Shown in pieces: positions 60,990-64,000 of a DNA stretch of 64,000 bases. The position numbers and the translations under genes are program-made. The DNA lies in NCBI GenBank assembly GCA_011033025.1, contig WFMF01000025.1:607018-671017 (forward strand), read 5' to 3'. Each line of letters opens with the position of its first letter. Within the stretch, counting starts at the first letter, position 1. Below the pieces are notes generated by a model. That model was given only the letters and a program-made list of their open reading frames with translations. It was not told the DNA's origin and made no database searches. Origin of the DNA: Beroe forskalii. Taxonomy: Eukaryota; Ctenophora; Nuda; Beroida; Beroidae.

Positions 60990-61490
60990 GGGTATGATGG
61001 GGTAAAATGGGCAGTCGGGAAAAGTGGGCAGAAATAGGGAAAAGTGGGCACCCCAAATTTTCACTAATAATTCCCAATTTTATACGAGAGGAAAAAGTGG
61101 GCACCTTGAATAGAGAACAAAAAATTCAATAAAAGAATAGATAATGTAGAGAATGCATGTTAAATTCACTGAACTTATGACCTAATGGGCAGCAACTAAT
61201 GATCTGTACATAATTCACTTCCTATTTATATCAGAAATAGCAAGCCCACTTTTCCCAAACCCCAGGTGCCCACTTTTCCCTAACATGGGGTAAAGTGGGC
61301 ATACCCAATTAGAATTTTTAATTGATCATAACTGGGTGAAAATATTGACTAAAAACTTCAAAAAATGTCCCAATAGATAGCCAAAAGGCTGAATGGAAAG
61401 AATATCTAAATTTTATAAGGATTTGATTTTAAATCGTTATAGGCAATAGGTTTTACTGCAAAAGTATGCCCACTTTACCCCACCATACCC
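60990..61490. mobile_element. 501-bp MITE with TA target duplication
   Basis: Terminal inverted repeats gggtatg(a/g)tggggtaaa(a/g)tgggc run inward from both ends and are flanked by TA at 60988-60989 and 61491-61492. Subterminal aaagtgggc(a/c) motifs repeat in both directions. TA duplication and these features fit a Tc1/mariner-type non-autonomous element. No transposase frame. Confidence 0.85.
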
Positions 61491-61563
61491 TAGTATATTA
61501 TCTTTACATATACATGGGATATCTTAGATATACAAGGGATAAGTAACAAATAAAAGCAGGTAC

Positions 61564-61699
61564 TGGAGTAAGATTTGGTGTTGTGTTGATTCTCCTAGAA
61601 TACTTTGGTGGCTTTGGAACATGGCAACAGCCAACAATACCACGACATTCACTTGCAGTGGGGGTTAGAGGTTTTTCTGTAATCATAAGTGGTTGTAAC
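61564..61699 (-). CDS. Possible minus-strand exon, Pro/Thr-rich
   Basis: Acceptor ctggtcctttcag; 136 nt coding 45 residues, including MITEKPLTPTASECRG and HVPKPPKYSRRINTTPNL; donor gtacct. It probably belongs with the exon at 62332-62526, but an intermediate exon would be needed to reconcile phases. Confidence 0.4.
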
Positions 61700-62331
61700 C
61701 TGAAAGGACCAGAGCACAATATCAATAAAAATATTTATGAAAGATATAGAACTCTGAATCCCACAAAATAGGTCTTGTTAATTGCCTTGAACCTGAAATT
61801 ATACCTGACAGTTGTGGCAAGTTGTAGCAGTTGTGGCAATTGTTATATGATCAAGAGGAGATGAGGAATTTGTGTATGAATCATGGTGTAATGCACTACA
61901 AGATGTAAATTATTTGTTTTATTAAGTTGCAACACCATTTTTACTCATCATATTAGGACTGGCAGGACAATTTTTCCAAAAGTATAAGTCGTCTTCACCT
62001 TCTGACATACTTTAAAAACTTTATGAACATAAGTAGGTGGATGCATATTTAATGATCAATGAATTTGGAAGATCATAACATGTACAGTAAACCTTGCTTT
62101 AAGAAGCCAGCCCATGTACTGGCTATTATCTTTCCTGCTATGTGTTTCCATTCTTTTCACAACTGCACTCTTGACCCGCCTAACACTTGCATCAATACTT
62201 GCAACCATTTCTTTGCTTGGGCTTGGAATCTAGAAGAAAAGCCCTTGATGAAGATAAAATTATTAATATTATACATGAGATTTTGACAATATTTCAGGAT
62301 TTAAGAGTGAATACCGAATTAGCAGATCTAC

Positions 62332-62526
62332 CTTTTTCCGAGAAAGGGCACTTTCTGCAGGAGGAATCTGTTTGAAGGGCTGCTGGATTGGAGATATTGG
62401 AGTCTTAGTGATCTTCGTGGGAAAAAGTGGAACTGGTTTCATAAAACAATGACCTTGATCAATTTTAGATGGGAACACAATTGTCCTTGTAGAAATTCTG
62501 CTTTGTACCATGTTGGCTTCATCAAG
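62332..62526 (-). CDS. Minus-strand exon, Pro/Lys-rich, family unknown
   Basis: Exactly 65 codons between ttcatcttttag and gtagat, phase 0 at both ends: begins LDEANMVQSRISTRTIVFPS and later KPVPLFPTKITKTPISPI. S/T-P and K-rich composition resembles a disordered region of a nuclear protein. No domain was recognised. Confidence 0.55.
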
Positions 62527-63063
62527 CTAAAAGATGAATCATTATTCAATTCATGCTGTCCAAAGAGAATTATGTCTTAAGAAAATTTACTCAATTGTTG
62601 AACGAAAGTTTTCATGAAACAAGAAGTTAATATTTTGAGCAGCAGTAGACCAATGGGGGTAAGCTATACCCATCCTTACTATGCAACCCTTGAACATTTT
62701 TATTTGTGCAGAAAATTGATAAATTGCAGAATAAAGTTTATACTGTTGCAAGCCAGAAATGGGAAAGCCTAGTTATATTTCAACTAGTACCCAACTCATG
62801 AGAGAAGTATGGCTATGGGTCTGTTTTAATTGTAAGCAAAGTGTCAAATGTTTAGGACCTCAAAAAACGAAGGAAACATTTTATTAAGTCTATAATTATG
62901 TAGAATTGTATAATGAACTGGCAGTACTTGTAATATACATTCATAGCTCCACTAGCTCCAGCTCTTATGATAAATCACTGTAATTGCCCAGTTCTGCACA
63001 ACACGAAAAACCACAACGAGCTGACTTTTGAATGCAAAGTACTTTCAAATCATCATCAGTGCA

Positions 63064-63150
63064 AAAGTCCTTTGTCAGACGTTGTCTGACCCCTTCGCCT
63101 TCGGCGGGCGCACTGAAATAATGGTCAGACAACGTCTGACAAAAAGTCCT
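63064..63150. repeat. Foldback with GTCAGACNNNGTCTGAC arms
   Basis: ttgtcagacgttgtctgacc on the left and its inverse ggtcagacaacgtctgacaa on the right; each arm is itself a near-palindrome, and the loop contains cgccttcggcg. Confidence 0.85.
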
Positions 63151-63379
63151 TGAGTTACCTCAAATTTGATTGTAATAAGTAGTTTTGTTAAGCTCTTATG
63201 ATGCAATTTAATTACATAATTACATAATGCTGTAATGCATTATTTCAAGAAGCTAGAATTACAATTTGAACTGTGTGAACACTATTTGGCGTTGCCAACT
63301 TGCCAATTTACAATGTACAAATTTAAATTTTGTCAGTTTTCTATCTAAGTGCAAGACTTGCTGTAACAAAAATACCCTA

Positions 63380-63900
63380 GTTTTGCGGTTTTACGCGCGC
63401 GACGTGCATGGCAAGTGGCAACTCCTCGCTCCCAAAATATAGGAAGTGCAAAACTTTTTTATTTGATTATATTTGTCCATCGATGATTGACCCTTCCGAG
63501 TTCCTAAGCCCGCATAGGTGTGTGTACGCGCCGCGCGCTTCCCTACGGGACACGCTGTGCTGGGGAAGCGCGCCGCGCGAGCCACACAGGGATATACGTG
63601 TTTAGCAACCTTCCGAGTGACGCCGCGCGCGCGCGACGCACGCGCAGCTCAGTTCGTTTCCCTAACCAGGGGTGTAGCAAGACCGATTTAGCGCTTGCCG
63701 CGCGCGCACTCCATGCGCGTAACCAGGGTCCTGATCAAGGCAAACTAAAATTGTAACGGACATTGCCTTGATGCGTTCGGCTCCCCGACCTTACTTGCTT
63801 TATGCTGTGCTTCCCCTAACCAGTGGTGTCGCGAGACGCACCGCGCACTCCGTGCGCGAAACCAGGGCGCTGGTTAGGGCAAATGCTGTGCGCGCGGTGA
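63380..63900. repeat. CpG-rich block with repeated AACCAGNGGTGT ends
   Basis: taaccaggggtgtagcaag at 63663 and taaccagtggtgtcgcgag at about 63817 are each followed by gcgcactcc(a/g)tgcgcg and an accaggg(t/c)(c/g)c string. The caggggtgt-type end resembles hAT terminal repeats; target duplications were not resolved. Short frames here show no domain. Confidence 0.5.
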
Positions 63901-64000
63901 AAATTACAAAATCAAAATATGAAATTGTCGTAATTTTGTTTGGCTTGGGTTTTAATTTCAATGCAAATAATAACAAGCACTTTTTCTATAATTCATTATT

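Overview
This is nuclear DNA of an animal, most likely an invertebrate. The evidence is GT-AG introns, protein families found in animals (a GLIS zinc-finger factor, a KIF21-type kinesin, a ROCK-type PH domain, a TRIR/C19orf43 homologue), a non-LTR retrotransposon fragment and TTAGGG-like internal motifs. The phylum cannot be fixed from the sequence. There are no operons, ribosome binding sites, CRISPR arrays or recognisable tRNA/rRNA genes.

Layout. 1-5.1 kb: a 400-bp tandem duplication whose second copy is split by a 3.8-kb element with long terminal inverted repeats and TTAA target duplications. 5.2-9.0 kb (+): exons of a KIF21-like kinesin stalk, including a short duplicated exon that ends in a stop. 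9.0-10.6 kb: nested foldback repeats and one minus-strand ROCK-like PH exon. 11-13.3 kb: a 27-bp minisatellite and a long tetranucleotide run. 14.2-24 kb: a satellite province. A ~339-bp satellite and a ~173-bp satellite each occur as two oppositely oriented arrays around a unique centre; a cluster of perfect GC-rich hairpins, a 143-bp satellite and a 5'-truncated LINE lie between them. 24-31 kb: diverged repeats and foldback elements with one possible terminal exon.

31.4-34.2 kb (+): a TRIR homologue whose large exon encodes an Asn/Ser/Gly-rich repeat tract and an RS domain. The conserved TRIR core is one base out of frame with that tract. 37.0-50.1 kb (+): a GLIS-type gene with five C2H2 fingers; its 6.8-kb last intron is almost entirely satellite DNA. 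50.6-55.2 kb (-): an unrecognised seven-exon gene, tail to tail with GLIS, whose exons join in phase. 55-64 kb: AT-rich DNA with a few possible minus-strand exons, a TA-flanked MITE and a CpG-rich right end.

The strongest structural theme is that satellites are arranged as head-to-head inverted arrays. In one case the array sits inside a clearly delimited transposon-like unit. The second is the 18.05-18.37 kb hairpin cluster, where stem sequences differ but pairing and the CCCGAAGGG core are kept. Gene models come from reading splice sites and frames by eye; no alignment or search was run.
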